64,000 bases of DNA from Spirulina subsalsa PCC 9445 (GTDB taxonomy: Bacteria; Cyanobacteriota; Cyanobacteriia; Cyanobacteriales; Spirulinaceae): contig NZ_JH980292.1 in NCBI RefSeq assembly GCF_000314005.1, forward strand, positions 248,001 through 312,000. Direction: 5' to 3'. Below the pieces are notes generated by a model, which was given only the letters and a program-made list of their open reading frames with translations, searched no databases and was not told where the DNA came from. Positions 24,565 through 33,273 of the stretch are shown piece by piece. Both the position numbers and the translations under genes were made by a program. Position 1 is the first letter of the stretch. Each line of letters starts with the position of its first letter.

Positions 24565-24895
24565 ACATAACCACTTATTAGATATGCTGAGGGCTGCGAA
24601 GTTAGCTCAAGAGTTTGTAGCTAATGTGGATTGGGATGCGTTTCAACTTGATTTAATGCGTCAAGCAGCCGTGACTCGTCAACTAGAAATTGTTGGCGAA
24701 GCGGCTCGTAGAATTTCTGAAGAATCTCAGGCAGAAATATCTGAAATTCCTTGGCATCAAATCATCGGAATGCGGAATCGTATTGTCCATGAATACGATC
24801 GCATTAACTTAATTACTCTTTGGGATACAATTCATCTGGCATTACCCGATTTGATCTCGGTATTAGAAGCTATTATTGTGGCGGAAGAAACATGA
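24551..24895 (+). CDS. hepT: HEPN-domain toxin, HepT-like (DUF86)
   Basis: The 114-residue helical protein carries the HEPN ribonuclease motif RNRIVHEYD (R-x4-H-x-Y; the Tyr is the AMPylation site in HepT proteins) near residue 78. VTRQLEIVGEAARRIS is typical of DUF86. HepT cleaves RNA when freed from MntA. The start overlaps mntA. The 3' end overlaps the end of the convergent EAL gene by 64 nt, so transcripts of the two could pair. Confidence 0.85.
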   Translation: MLPREHNHLLDMLRAAKLAQEFVANVDWDAFQLDLMRQAAVTRQLEIVGEAARRISEESQAEISEIPWHQIIGMRNRIVHEYDRINLITLWDTIHLALPDLISVLEAIIVAEET

Positions 24896-25980
24896 AAATC
24901 CATTGAATTGTCTTGAAGGAGTTGGGTCGCTTGATGAGCATTTAAGGGGCGAGAAAAGAAATAACCTTGGACTTTTGTTCCTCCTAATGCGGTGAGTTGA
25001 TTTAACTCCTCTAAGGTTTCCACTCCTTCCACAATGACCTCTAATCCTAAAGAGGCCGCAAATTGGAAAATTCCGCGAATGAGTTCCCATTGTTTTTGAG
25101 AAACAAAAGAGCGGTCAATTTTGAGAACATCTACGGAGAGTTCATGTAAACGGGATAAGGAGGAATAACCTGTGCCGAAATCATCCAAATAAATTTGAAT
25201 CCCCAGTTGTTTGAGTTGGTGGAGAACTTGTAAGGAGAGGGGGAAATCTTGAATGGTTAAACTTTCGGTAATTTCCACTCGTAAGGAAGAGGGAGATATG
25301 CCTGTAGTGAAACAAATTTCCTCCACTTGTGCGGCTAAGTCCACTTGTAACAGTTGTAAGGTAGACAAATTAACACTCATGGTTAAGTCTTTTCCCCATC
25401 CCTGTTGTTGCCAGTGGTGGAGTTGCCAGCAGGCGCTGCGGAGTGTCCATAATCCCAGTTGATGAATTAAACCGACTTCTTCGGCTAAGGGGATAAACTC
25501 CGTCGGGGGAATCCAGTGATGTTGGGGATGATACCAGCGTAGCAGGGCTTCAAAACCGATGATTTTCTGGGTTTTTAAACAAACAATTGGCTGATAAACG
25601 AGATGTAAACCTTGGGAACTATTGGGAGTCTCAGCCGTGGGGATGGCTTGGCGTAAATCCAATTCTAAACGCATTCGCTCTAAGGCTTGGGGTGATAGCA
25701 GGGGAACTGTAGCCCCTTGATCGGCTTCTAGGATGTTGAGAACTCGGAGTAAACGCTCTAGATTTTTATTGGCGATCGCTAACAACTTCATCCCCTCATC
25801 ACTATTAGGCGGAATCCTGCCACTGGAGAGCAACCCCAATGAGGCTTGAATAGACGTGAGGGGAGTTCGGAACTCATAGCTCAGACGACTGATTTGTTGA
25901 GCCGATTCTTCCGATTCCAATGATTCTGATGCGCGAGATAATCCCTGCTCCCGATCCATCATGACTTCTATTGCATCCAT
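24832..25980 (-). CDS. EAL-domain c-di-GMP phosphodiesterase with degenerate HisKA
   Basis: From ATG 25980, behind a GAGGTG site, the protein has 382 residues. Residues about 30-90 look like a histidine kinase dimerisation domain (RLSYEFRTPLTSIQAS), but the phospho-accepting His is Tyr (SYEFRTP instead of SHELRTP) and no ATPase domain follows. Residues about 125-365 form a complete EAL domain: FEALLRW, SVNLSTLQLL, VEITESL, LDDFGTGYSSL, LKIDRSF, EGVETLEEL, QGYFFSRPL. All usual metal and catalytic residues are present, so cleavage of c-di-GMP is expected. The pseudo-HisKA probably only mediates dimerisation or docking. Confidence 0.88.
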   Translation of the reverse strand: MDAIEVMMDREQGLSRASESLESEESAQQISRLSYEFRTPLTSIQASLGLLSSGRIPPNSDEGMKLLAIANKNLERLLRVLNILEADQGATVPLLSPQALERMRLELDLRQAIPTAETPNSSQGLHLVYQPIVCLKTQKIIGFEALLRWYHPQHHWIPPTEFIPLAEEVGLIHQLGLWTLRSACWQLHHWQQQGWGKDLTMSVNLSTLQLLQVDLAAQVEEICFTTGISPSSLRVEITESLTIQDFPLSLQVLHQLKQLGIQIYLDDFGTGYSSLSRLHELSVDVLKIDRSFVSQKQWELIRGIFQFAASLGLEVIVEGVETLEELNQLTALGGTKVQGYFFSRPLNAHQATQLLQDNSMDFHVSSATIIASNTEIKSGNAR

Positions 25981-25989
25981 AAAACACAC

Positions 25990-26483
25990 CTCGATTGGCT
26001 ACTGACTGCTGATCCCACTTGTGCCATCGGTTCGGCTCTGATTTGCCGTTCAGGTTTTCCGACCCAACCATCTATATTACTTAACACTGAAATTATTGGT
26101 GAAATAACCGTTGCATCATGTCTTAACTCTAGTGTAGGCCGTAGTTTTTGCCACCCGCAAATTGACTTACTCCATTCAGTATATTTGTGAATTGTGAAGA
26201 GAGTAGGAACAAAAGATTGGAGGATTGGATTTTCTTGGATAATTTTCCGGAAACTGGCTTAAATTCGGTCGATTATCCAGAAAAACTCCCATTTCTCCTC
26301 CTGTCAGAGAAAAATCCCGGTCAGCTTAGATGAATTGCAGAGCAAGGTTTGTGTAGAATACGATTGATTGGTTTGGGGTTAACCCAACCCAGCAGTTCAA
26401 TGGACTGCCATGATTTTGGATGATCCCTCCTGACCGTTAATGTGGGAGGATCTCACTAGCTCTTTGTTCTGGGGAAGCAAACT
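25990..26483. other. Intergenic region without gene
   Basis: About 490 nt separate two divergent genes. I see no gene or RNA with recognisable features. It must hold both promoters. Confidence 0.6.
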
Positions 26484-28700
26484 GTGCGAATTCCGCTCGA
26501 CTACTACAGGATCTTAGGCGTGCCAATCCAGGCCACCGCTCAACAACTCAGTCAGTCTTACCATGATCGCGCCTTGCAACTACCGCGACGGGAATATAGT
26601 GATCTGGCGATTAATGCTCGGAAACAATTACTGGATGAAGCCTATGGCGTTTTATCAGATCCCGAACAGCGCTCGGCCTATGATGCCAGTTTTCTAGCCA
26701 AAACCTATGAGCTAGATCAGCAGCCCCAGTTAGATTCACCCCTTGAAAGTCTGCTGGAGTTGGGGGGCAATGCTCCGACTCCTTGGATTGAGATTAATCA
26801 TGAACAGTTAGTGGGGGCGCTGCTGATTTGGCAGGAACTGGGGGAGTATGACATCGTGCTGAAGTTAGGTCAGCCTTTGTTAGAAGATCCCGTCAGGATT
26901 AGCCCAGAACAAGAGCGTCTGATGCAGTCTAAGCTGATTCGGGCGGATGTGGTGTTAACGATTGCTTTGGCCTGTTTGGAGTTAGGGCGAGAACATTGGC
27001 AACAGGGGCATTCTGAGAAAGCGGCGATCGCCGGACAAACGGGACAAGAACTCTTATTGCGCGAGGGACTGTTCCCTAATGTACGGGGCGAAATTCAAGC
27101 GGATCTCTATCGTCTGCGACCCTATCGCATTTTAGAGCTACTTTCCCACGAGGGAGAGGACGAAACCCGACGCACCCAAGGGATCCAACTCCTGCGGGAT
27201 ATGCTCCACGAACGGGGCGGCATTGACGGCACGGGAGATGATCAGTCGGGGTTAAGTGTGGATGATTTTCTGCGCTTTATCCAACAAATTCGCCACTATT
27301 TAACGGTAGCCGAACAACAAGAATTATTTGAACTCGAAGCGCGACGCCCCTCCGCCGTGGCCACTTATTTGGCAGTGTATGCCCTAATTGCCCGAGGTTT
27401 TGCCCAATGTCAACCCTATTTGATCACCCGGGCGAAGGAAATGTTACAACGGCTGGGTCGTCGTCAAGATGTGTACTTAGAGCAGGCTGTTTGTGCTTTG
27501 TTGTTGGGGCAAACGGAAGAGGCCAGTCAAGCCCTAGAACTCAGCCAAGAATACGAACCTCTGGCCTTTATTCGGGAAAATTCCCAAGATTCCCCGGATT
27601 TACTGCCGGGATTGTGCCTATACGGCGAGCGCTGGCTACAAAATGAGGTTTTCCCCCATTTCCGGGATTTAGTGGATCAACGGGCTTCCCTGAAGGATTA
27701 TTTTGCCGATGACCAGGTACAAGGTTATTTAGAGCAGTTACCGAGTGAGGGAGCCGCCCAAAATCAATGGACGGTGGTAGAGTCTCCCGCTTTAGGGGCA
27801 GCGACGGCACTCCAAACAGAACCCCGGATTCCGGCCTCCGTTGCCCCATCAACTGGGGGACGAACGGCGGGGATGTTTGAGGATTTTGACCCCGGAATGC
27901 CTGCACCGGGGAGTAGTCAGGGCGGAGGGGCCCGGATGCCGGGACATCGCCCCCCGGGGTCGGGTCGAGGCGCACACCTAAGCCCAGATGAACCAAGAGG
28001 ACGGGAACGGAAAGCGGATCCGGTGGCGCTGCGGGACGAAGGCTATACGCCGAGTCGTCGCAGAGGGGGGAGAACTAGCTCTAGTCGGGGGAGTCGTCGC
28101 GGTAGTCGTTCTCAGAGCAAGGGGACTCGTTCTCTGATCTTTTTAGGATTGGGGGGCGTTGTGGGGGTGTTTTTCTTTGTTTTTTTGATTGGTCAAGCGA
28201 TCCAATTATTACGGGGGCCGGGTTTTGACCAGGCTGAGGTGATTGACCCTATGGAAACTATGCCCAATGGGGAGGAAATGCCTGTAGAAGAAGCCCCCCC
28301 CGCTCCTTCGGTGGCGGATCCCATCCTGACCCCAGAAGTGGCGCGGGAAGTGGTGCAAATGTGGCTAGATGTGAAGAAGTTGGCCTTTGGTTCGGAATAC
28401 CGGGCAGATCAGTTAGAGACGATTTTAACCAATCCTCTGTTAGGGGTTTGGCGGGGTCGTGTGCAACAGGCGCGCAATAGTAATATTGTTCGGGAATATC
28501 AACATACGTTGTCGGTGGATGAGGTAATTTTTGACCCTGCCCAGCCCAACACGGGGGCGGCGGTGGTGTCGGTGCGGGAACGGACGACGGAATTTAGGGC
28601 TGGGGCTTCTGCGGGGGTGCGGGATGATAATTTACGGGTGCGTTATGAGTTGGTGCGGGAGAATAATCAGTGGAAAATTCGCGATATGAGGATTTTGTAG
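26484..28700 (+). CDS. ftn2: Cell division protein Ftn2/ZipN (ARC6 homologue)
   Basis: The 738-residue protein starts at GTG 26484 behind a GGGGA site. Residues 1-70 are a DnaJ-like domain (LDYYRILGVP, AYGVLSDPEQRSAYDASFL) without the HPD triad. Helical repeats follow, then a basic Gly/Arg/Ser-rich linker. One membrane helix (LIFLGLGGVVGVFFFVFLIG) comes next, and the C-terminal DUF4101/IMS-like domain (MWLDVKKLAFGSEYRADQL through NNQWKIRDMRIL) closes it. This is the plan of ARC6/Ftn2, which tethers FtsZ to the inner membrane at the division site. Confidence 0.92.
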   Translation: MRIPLDYYRILGVPIQATAQQLSQSYHDRALQLPRREYSDLAINARKQLLDEAYGVLSDPEQRSAYDASFLAKTYELDQQPQLDSPLESLLELGGNAPTPWIEINHEQLVGALLIWQELGEYDIVLKLGQPLLEDPVRISPEQERLMQSKLIRADVVLTIALACLELGREHWQQGHSEKAAIAGQTGQELLLREGLFPNVRGEIQADLYRLRPYRILELLSHEGEDETRRTQGIQLLRDMLHERGGIDGTGDDQSGLSVDDFLRFIQQIRHYLTVAEQQELFELEARRPSAVATYLAVYALIARGFAQCQPYLITRAKEMLQRLGRRQDVYLEQAVCALLLGQTEEASQALELSQEYEPLAFIRENSQDSPDLLPGLCLYGERWLQNEVFPHFRDLVDQRASLKDYFADDQVQGYLEQLPSEGAAQNQWTVVESPALGAATALQTEPRIPASVAPSTGGRTAGMFEDFDPGMPAPGSSQGGGARMPGHRPPGSGRGAHLSPDEPRGRERKADPVALRDEGYTPSRRRGGRTSSSRGSRRGSRSQSKGTRSLIFLGLGGVVGVFFFVFLIGQAIQLLRGPGFDQAEVIDPMETMPNGEEMPVEEAPPAPSVADPILTPEVAREVVQMWLDVKKLAFGSEYRADQLETILTNPLLGVWRGRVQQARNSNIVREYQHTLSVDEVIFDPAQPNTGAAVVSVRERTTEFRAGASAGVRDDNLRVRYELVRENNQWKIRDMRIL

Positions 28701-28735
28701 GGTTGGCTTCGGGATGTTGTTTGGGGGTTGATTAA

Positions 28736-28984
28736 CAGACCGAGAGCCAAGGTCGCGTGGTTGCCTTAGATCCCGGTGTCCGAACGTTCATGACCTTTTT
28801 CTCGGAGTCATCCTATGGATGGATAGGAAATAACGCCAATCTGCACATACAGAAGCTTTGCTTTAAGCTAGACAAGCTCATCTCACGAATGAGTAAGGCT
28901 AAATCTGCTCAAAAGCGAAGACTGAAGAAAGCAGCTGACAGACTGAGAGCCAAGATTCAACACTTGGTTAAGAGAAAATCTTAA
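28736..28984 (+). pseudogene. TnpB (IS200/IS605-type) internal fragment
   Basis: The frame contains RVVALDPGVRTFMTFFSES, the RuvC-I region of TnpB-family RNA-guided nucleases, and then the basic helical stretch KLISRMSKAKSAQKRRLKKA up to HLVKRKS and a stop. Both the N-terminal part and the remaining RuvC motifs plus zinc finger are missing. No transposon ends were identified around it. Confidence 0.75.
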
Positions 28985-29070
28985 CTTATGTATTTGTTAG
29001 CAAACGTTAGCAAAAAAGTATCGGATTAATGATCTAGGATAGCTAGGAAGTCTTGGCGAAAAGGTGGGCT

Positions 29071-30216
29071 ATGAGTGGGAAAGTTTGGTTGTTGGGCTGT
29101 TGTGCGATCGCCCTCTTAACAGGTTGTAGTGGAGATCCCACGGCCGAACGCTGGTTTGCGCCGGATCCAGAATTAGAAACCCCGGCCAGTCCCCAAGCGT
29201 CTCCCTCTCCCACCCCCTCCCCCACTCCCGAGGAGGAAGAAACCGCCCAAACTCTCCCCCAAAATTTCCCGGAGACTATCCCCCAATACCCCGAGGCGAC
29301 GTTATTAGAGGCTACCTATTCCTCGGCTCAAGTGCGGGGAACCACGCGCTGGCAGACGACGGATCCTCAGAACTTAGTGCGGGAGTTCTATCAACAGGCC
29401 TTTCGGGAGAATGATTGGACTTTGGAGACGGAGGAGGGGGAGGAGGATTCCTTGAGCGCCCGTCAGGGAGATTTACGGGTGACTATTGCCTTTGAGGAAG
29501 TGAGCGCGGGAGAAACTCAGTTTCGCTTGACCTATCAGGTGGGGGAATCTCCCACCCCGACGACTTCTGAGGGGGCGGGGGATTTGTCCGGGGTGTCGGA
29601 ACCGTTACGGGGCTATGTGGCCGATGTGTTGGCCTTGGGGGTGATAGGTGAGGTGAACCCTAACGAAACCGTAACCCGCCGAACCTTTGCCCGGTGGTTG
29701 TTTGAGGTACATAATCGAATGTATAGCGATCGCACCACCAAACAAATCCGCCCCATTCCCACCCGAGATCGTCCCGCTTTCCAAGATATCCCCCCCAGTG
29801 ATCCCGATTTTGCCCTCATTCAAGGCCTAGCCGAAGCGGGGATTATTCCCTCTCGTTTAACAGATAATAGTAACCCCGCCCTCTTTCAGCCCGATGCCCC
29901 TTTAACGCGGGAAAACCTCTTATTGTGGAAAGTTCCCCTGGACGTGCGGAAACCCCTCCCCCAAGCCACTGTGAGCGGCATTGAGCAAACCTGGGGCTTT
30001 CAGGATGCGGCACAAGTGAACCCCGAGGCGTTGCGGGCTTTGGCGGCGGACTATGAAAATGGCGATCGCGCCAATATTCTCCGCGTCTTTGGCTATACCA
30101 CCCTATTTCAACCGAAAAAACCTGTCACCCAAGCCGAGGCGATCGCCAGTTTGTGGTACTTTGGCCACCAAGGCGAGGGAATTTCTGCCCCAGAAGCTGC
30201 TAATATATCGCCTTGA
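29071..30216 (+). CDS. Lipoprotein with SLH-type domains
   Basis: From ATG 29071 (AAGGTGG upstream) the 381-residue protein begins with a signal ending in a lipobox, IALLTGC. A Pro/Ser/Glu-rich linker (SPSPTPSPTPEEEE) leads to a small alpha/beta domain (FPETIPQYPEATLLEATYSS). Two or three S-layer-homology-like units follow: LRGYVADVLALGVIGEVNPN with TRRTFARWLF, and FALIQGLAEAGIIPS with LFQPDAPLTREN. SLH units bind peptidoglycan-linked polymers, so an envelope role is likely. Specific function is unknown. Confidence 0.75.
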   Translation: MSGKVWLLGCCAIALLTGCSGDPTAERWFAPDPELETPASPQASPSPTPSPTPEEEETAQTLPQNFPETIPQYPEATLLEATYSSAQVRGTTRWQTTDPQNLVREFYQQAFRENDWTLETEEGEEDSLSARQGDLRVTIAFEEVSAGETQFRLTYQVGESPTPTTSEGAGDLSGVSEPLRGYVADVLALGVIGEVNPNETVTRRTFARWLFEVHNRMYSDRTTKQIRPIPTRDRPAFQDIPPSDPDFALIQGLAEAGIIPSRLTDNSNPALFQPDAPLTRENLLLWKVPLDVRKPLPQATVSGIEQTWGFQDAAQVNPEALRALAADYENGDRANILRVFGYTTLFQPKKPVTQAEAIASLWYFGHQGEGISAPEAANISP

Positions 30217-30296
30217 CCGATGAAGGGAATAAGTAATAGTCATCTCTACCCAAAAAAAGCCGTAAAACTACCAAACTCTGACCTATCAAGGGTGTA

Positions 30297-31823
30297 ATGC
30301 TCAACTCTGTTAAAACTCTGACCCAAGCTCGTAGTGGTTTTTTAACCCTATCGCTGACCTTTTTCATGGCGTTTGGACTGTGGGGCATTTTAAATCATGC
30401 CATGTGGCGGGATGAAATGACCATCTGGCTGATTGTACGAGATACCACCTCCTGGGGAGAATTTCTCAACGTTCTCCGTTACGAACCTCACCCCATTCTC
30501 TGGTATTTTTGCGTCGCCGTTTTGCAACAATTCAGCCAGAATCCAGTTTCAATGCAATTATTTCACCTCCTCATCGGGGTAGGTGTTGCCTACTTAATTT
30601 TGACCCAATCCCCTTTTCCTCCCCTACAAAAAATCCTGTTAACCTTTGGCTATTTACCCTTTTATGAATACCTATTAATTAGCCGCAACTACAGCCTAGG
30701 ATTACTCTTCGGTTTAGGGGTTTGCGCGCTATGGAAAAATCGCCAACACAGTTATATAGGCTTATCTATTTTGCTGTTTTTTATGGCAAATTCTAACGCA
30801 TACAGTTTATTTATTGCCCTTGCACTAGGGGCAACTCTAATGTTAGAATGGGTGTTTATACAGCAATTTAGAATTAACTTAAAAGCCAATTTAGCCAATC
30901 GCTGGCTGAGTTTTATTATCTTTCTTTCCGGGATTATTTTATCTCTCTCCTTTCTCATTCCGCCCCCCGATAACTTAGAACGAGGAGGATTAAGAGACGG
31001 CTGGCAATTTTCTTTTGACTTACGCCATCTTTTAACCACCTTAGCCAGAATCTGGAATAGTTATATTGTCATCATTACGGCAGGGGATTCTAAATACTAT
31101 AGCGTCGCAATTTGTGGAATATTGGGGTTAGGAATTCTCCTCTTTTTTGCCGGATTTTTTTGCCGGAAACCCCTACTACTCTTTTTCTACCTTGCGGCCA
31201 GTTCCGAAATTTTACTCTTCACCTATACCAAATTTCTGGGCGCACAGCGTCATTTCGGCCATTTATTCATCGTCTTAGTGATTGCCTTCTGGTTAAGTTA
31301 TTACTATCCCCCGTCGGGATTAATTATCCGCTACACTAAAGGCAAACTCAGAAAAGTTTTAAACTTCTGTAAGCGTTACAAAACATCGTTTTTCGTCTTG
31401 TTGCTCTATGCCCAGTTAGCCGGAGGCATTGCCGCTTATATCCGGGATATCACCATCCCCTATTCTGCCAGTCAAGCCGCCGCAGAATACATTCAAGCTA
31501 AGGGGTTAAATAATCTCTTTATTGTAGGGAGTCGCGATGTGGTGATGAGTCCCCTAACAGGTTATTTGAACCGGAAAATTTATTACCCAGAACGCCAAGG
31601 ACTGGGCAGTTTTGTTTTATTTACCCCCCAACGGCAGGAAGTGGACGAGTCAGAAGTATTAAGACAAGTGCAGGAATTAGTCCAAGTTCACGGGGAACTA
31701 TTGCTGATTTTAAGTTATCCCCTCACAGAGATTCAAGAGGATTTAACCATTCGTCCCCTCGCGAACTTTCATGAGGGATTTATTTACAATGAAAGATACA
31801 ATCTCTATCGCGTTTCTTTGTGA
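30297..31823 (+). CDS. Polytopic GT-C-like membrane glycosyltransferase, hypothetical
   Basis: The 508-residue protein has about ten hydrophobic segments. After the first, the motif NHAMWRDEMTIW places an Asp-Glu pair in the first extracytoplasmic loop, where GT-C enzymes (PMT/ArnT-like) carry their catalytic acid. The following FLNVLRYEPHPILWYF fits such proteins. Lipid-linked sugars would be the donors. The C-terminal 130 residues are soluble (QAAAEYIQAKGLNNLFIVG). Assignment is by topology and motif only. Confidence 0.6.
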   Translation: MLNSVKTLTQARSGFLTLSLTFFMAFGLWGILNHAMWRDEMTIWLIVRDTTSWGEFLNVLRYEPHPILWYFCVAVLQQFSQNPVSMQLFHLLIGVGVAYLILTQSPFPPLQKILLTFGYLPFYEYLLISRNYSLGLLFGLGVCALWKNRQHSYIGLSILLFFMANSNAYSLFIALALGATLMLEWVFIQQFRINLKANLANRWLSFIIFLSGIILSLSFLIPPPDNLERGGLRDGWQFSFDLRHLLTTLARIWNSYIVIITAGDSKYYSVAICGILGLGILLFFAGFFCRKPLLLFFYLAASSEILLFTYTKFLGAQRHFGHLFIVLVIAFWLSYYYPPSGLIIRYTKGKLRKVLNFCKRYKTSFFVLLLYAQLAGGIAAYIRDITIPYSASQAAAEYIQAKGLNNLFIVGSRDVVMSPLTGYLNRKIYYPERQGLGSFVLFTPQRQEVDESEVLRQVQELVQVHGELLLILSYPLTEIQEDLTIRPLANFHEGFIYNERYNLYRVSL

Positions 31824-31854
31824 TTAACTCACACCTGATAAACTCACACTTACT

Positions 31855-32850
31855 ATGTCCTTCTCTCATTTTCTCATTGGACTTCCGGGAGCCGGAAAAT
31901 CGATCTTTTGCCAACGATTAAACCGCTTGGGAAATTATACCCTTGTTTCGCCGGATCAGATTCGCGCTCAATTCTATGGAGACACCCTCATTCAAGGAGA
32001 TTGGGGGGAAATTGAACAGGAAGTGCGGCGACAAGTGCAGGAAAGCTGGCAACAGGGAAAACCTGTCATCTACGATGCCACCAATGCTAAACGAGTTTGG
32101 CGACTGACACTGTTGCAACAACTGCCCCCCGACATGGCATGGGTGGGATGGCATTTAATCACCCCCCTAGAAACTTGTCGTCGATGGAATCAACAAAGGA
32201 GTCGCGTAGTGCCGGATTTTGTGCTAGAACATATGAATCAATCTTTGCAAGATTTCCCCCCTTGGAGGGCGGAGGGATTTGTCGCCCTCTATCGGGTTTT
32301 ACCTCATCAGTGTGATGATCGGCAAATCCAAACTCAATTAGCCAATCTACGGGAAAATCCCCCCTCTCCTCTTCCGGCTTTTACCCTACACCGTTATTCA
32401 AAGCTGGTGGATTTTGAGCGCCTGTTGCACCTAATCGCCTTGTTTTTAAGGGATGCCAGTTTAGAGGGGGGAGAGATTGAGAGGATTTGTGAGGCAATGG
32501 GGGCGCAATGGGGGGCAATTTATGGGGATGGAAAGGCGTTCACCCAAGATATACAATGGTTAGCACAACAGGACATTGTACAAGGTCAGACCCAACAACC
32601 GCCTACCCCCTCCTGTGTCCTTTCCCCCCTGCCTCCTTTTCCTCTCATCCCCCATCCCTACTCAGCGTTTGCCACGTTTCAACGGCTCGTTTTCCTCCTG
32701 CGGTTTATCCTTTATCCCCCCCTACGGGAGAGAATCGCTGGGAAACCTCTGCCAACAGTAGCCCGTATCCTGACTCGTGCCGGATTGCCCAATAACCACC
32801 TTTTAGAAGATATCCAGCTTATAATTAAACCCTATAGTTTATTGCCCTAG
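31855..32850 (+). CDS. P-loop kinase-like protein (AAA_33/polynucleotide-kinase type)
   Basis: The first 150 residues form a small P-loop kinase: FLIGLPGAGKSIFCQRL (Walker A), LVSPDQIRAQFYG, and VIYDATNAKRVWRLTLL (the D-A-T-N motif of polynucleotide/zeta-toxin-like kinases). The C-terminal half (FERLLHLIALFLRDA, IERICEAMGAQWGAIYG) is not recognised. Its substrate may be an RNA or DNA end or a small molecule. It lies 31 nt after the GT-C gene and 9 nt before a small membrane protein gene. Confidence 0.6.
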   Translation: MSFSHFLIGLPGAGKSIFCQRLNRLGNYTLVSPDQIRAQFYGDTLIQGDWGEIEQEVRRQVQESWQQGKPVIYDATNAKRVWRLTLLQQLPPDMAWVGWHLITPLETCRRWNQQRSRVVPDFVLEHMNQSLQDFPPWRAEGFVALYRVLPHQCDDRQIQTQLANLRENPPSPLPAFTLHRYSKLVDFERLLHLIALFLRDASLEGGEIERICEAMGAQWGAIYGDGKAFTQDIQWLAQQDIVQGQTQQPPTPSCVLSPLPPFPLIPHPYSAFATFQRLVFLLRFILYPPLRERIAGKPLPTVARILTRAGLPNNHLLEDIQLIIKPYSLLP

Positions 32851-32859
32851 ATTCAAATC

Positions 32860-33273
32860 ATGTCTCGTCCACCGATTAACCCTTTTTTACTCATCGGACT
32901 AAGCGGTTTTTTCACCCTAGGGAGTCATCTATTTATTGATCTTTATCGTGTATTTTACGAAGATCCCACCATATACTGGACTCATCAGGCTATGCCCTTA
33001 TCCCTTGAGCAAACCGAGCAAAATTTTCAGCTATTCATTGCTGGAAAAAATCTGAATCGTCACTTATCAGAAAAAACCCTCTATGCTTTAGATAGTGAGG
33101 GTAGACCCTACTCCATCGTCCCGGAAGATGTCACCGTGCGAGTCAATAATTGGCCTCAAGTGAAAGCCAACCTCTTAACTAAAACAACCTTTACTGGGTT
33201 CGCTTTTGGCATTACAATCACCTTGTTACTTTTAGGAGGCGTTCAAACTCTTAATCACCAACAAAAAAGTTAA
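32860..33273 (+). CDS. Small hypothetical membrane protein
   Basis: The 137-residue protein has two hydrophobic segments: INPFLLIGLSGFFTLGSHLF at the N-terminus and FAFGITITLLLLGG near the C-terminus. About 80 residues between them probably lie outside the cytoplasm. No domain is recognised. Its stop overlaps the stop of the convergent DUF2126 gene by 4 nt. Confidence 0.6.
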   Translation: MSRPPINPFLLIGLSGFFTLGSHLFIDLYRVFYEDPTIYWTHQAMPLSLEQTEQNFQLFIAGKNLNRHLSEKTLYALDSEGRPYSIVPEDVTVRVNNWPQVKANLLTKTTFTGFAFGITITLLLLGGVQTLNHQQKS

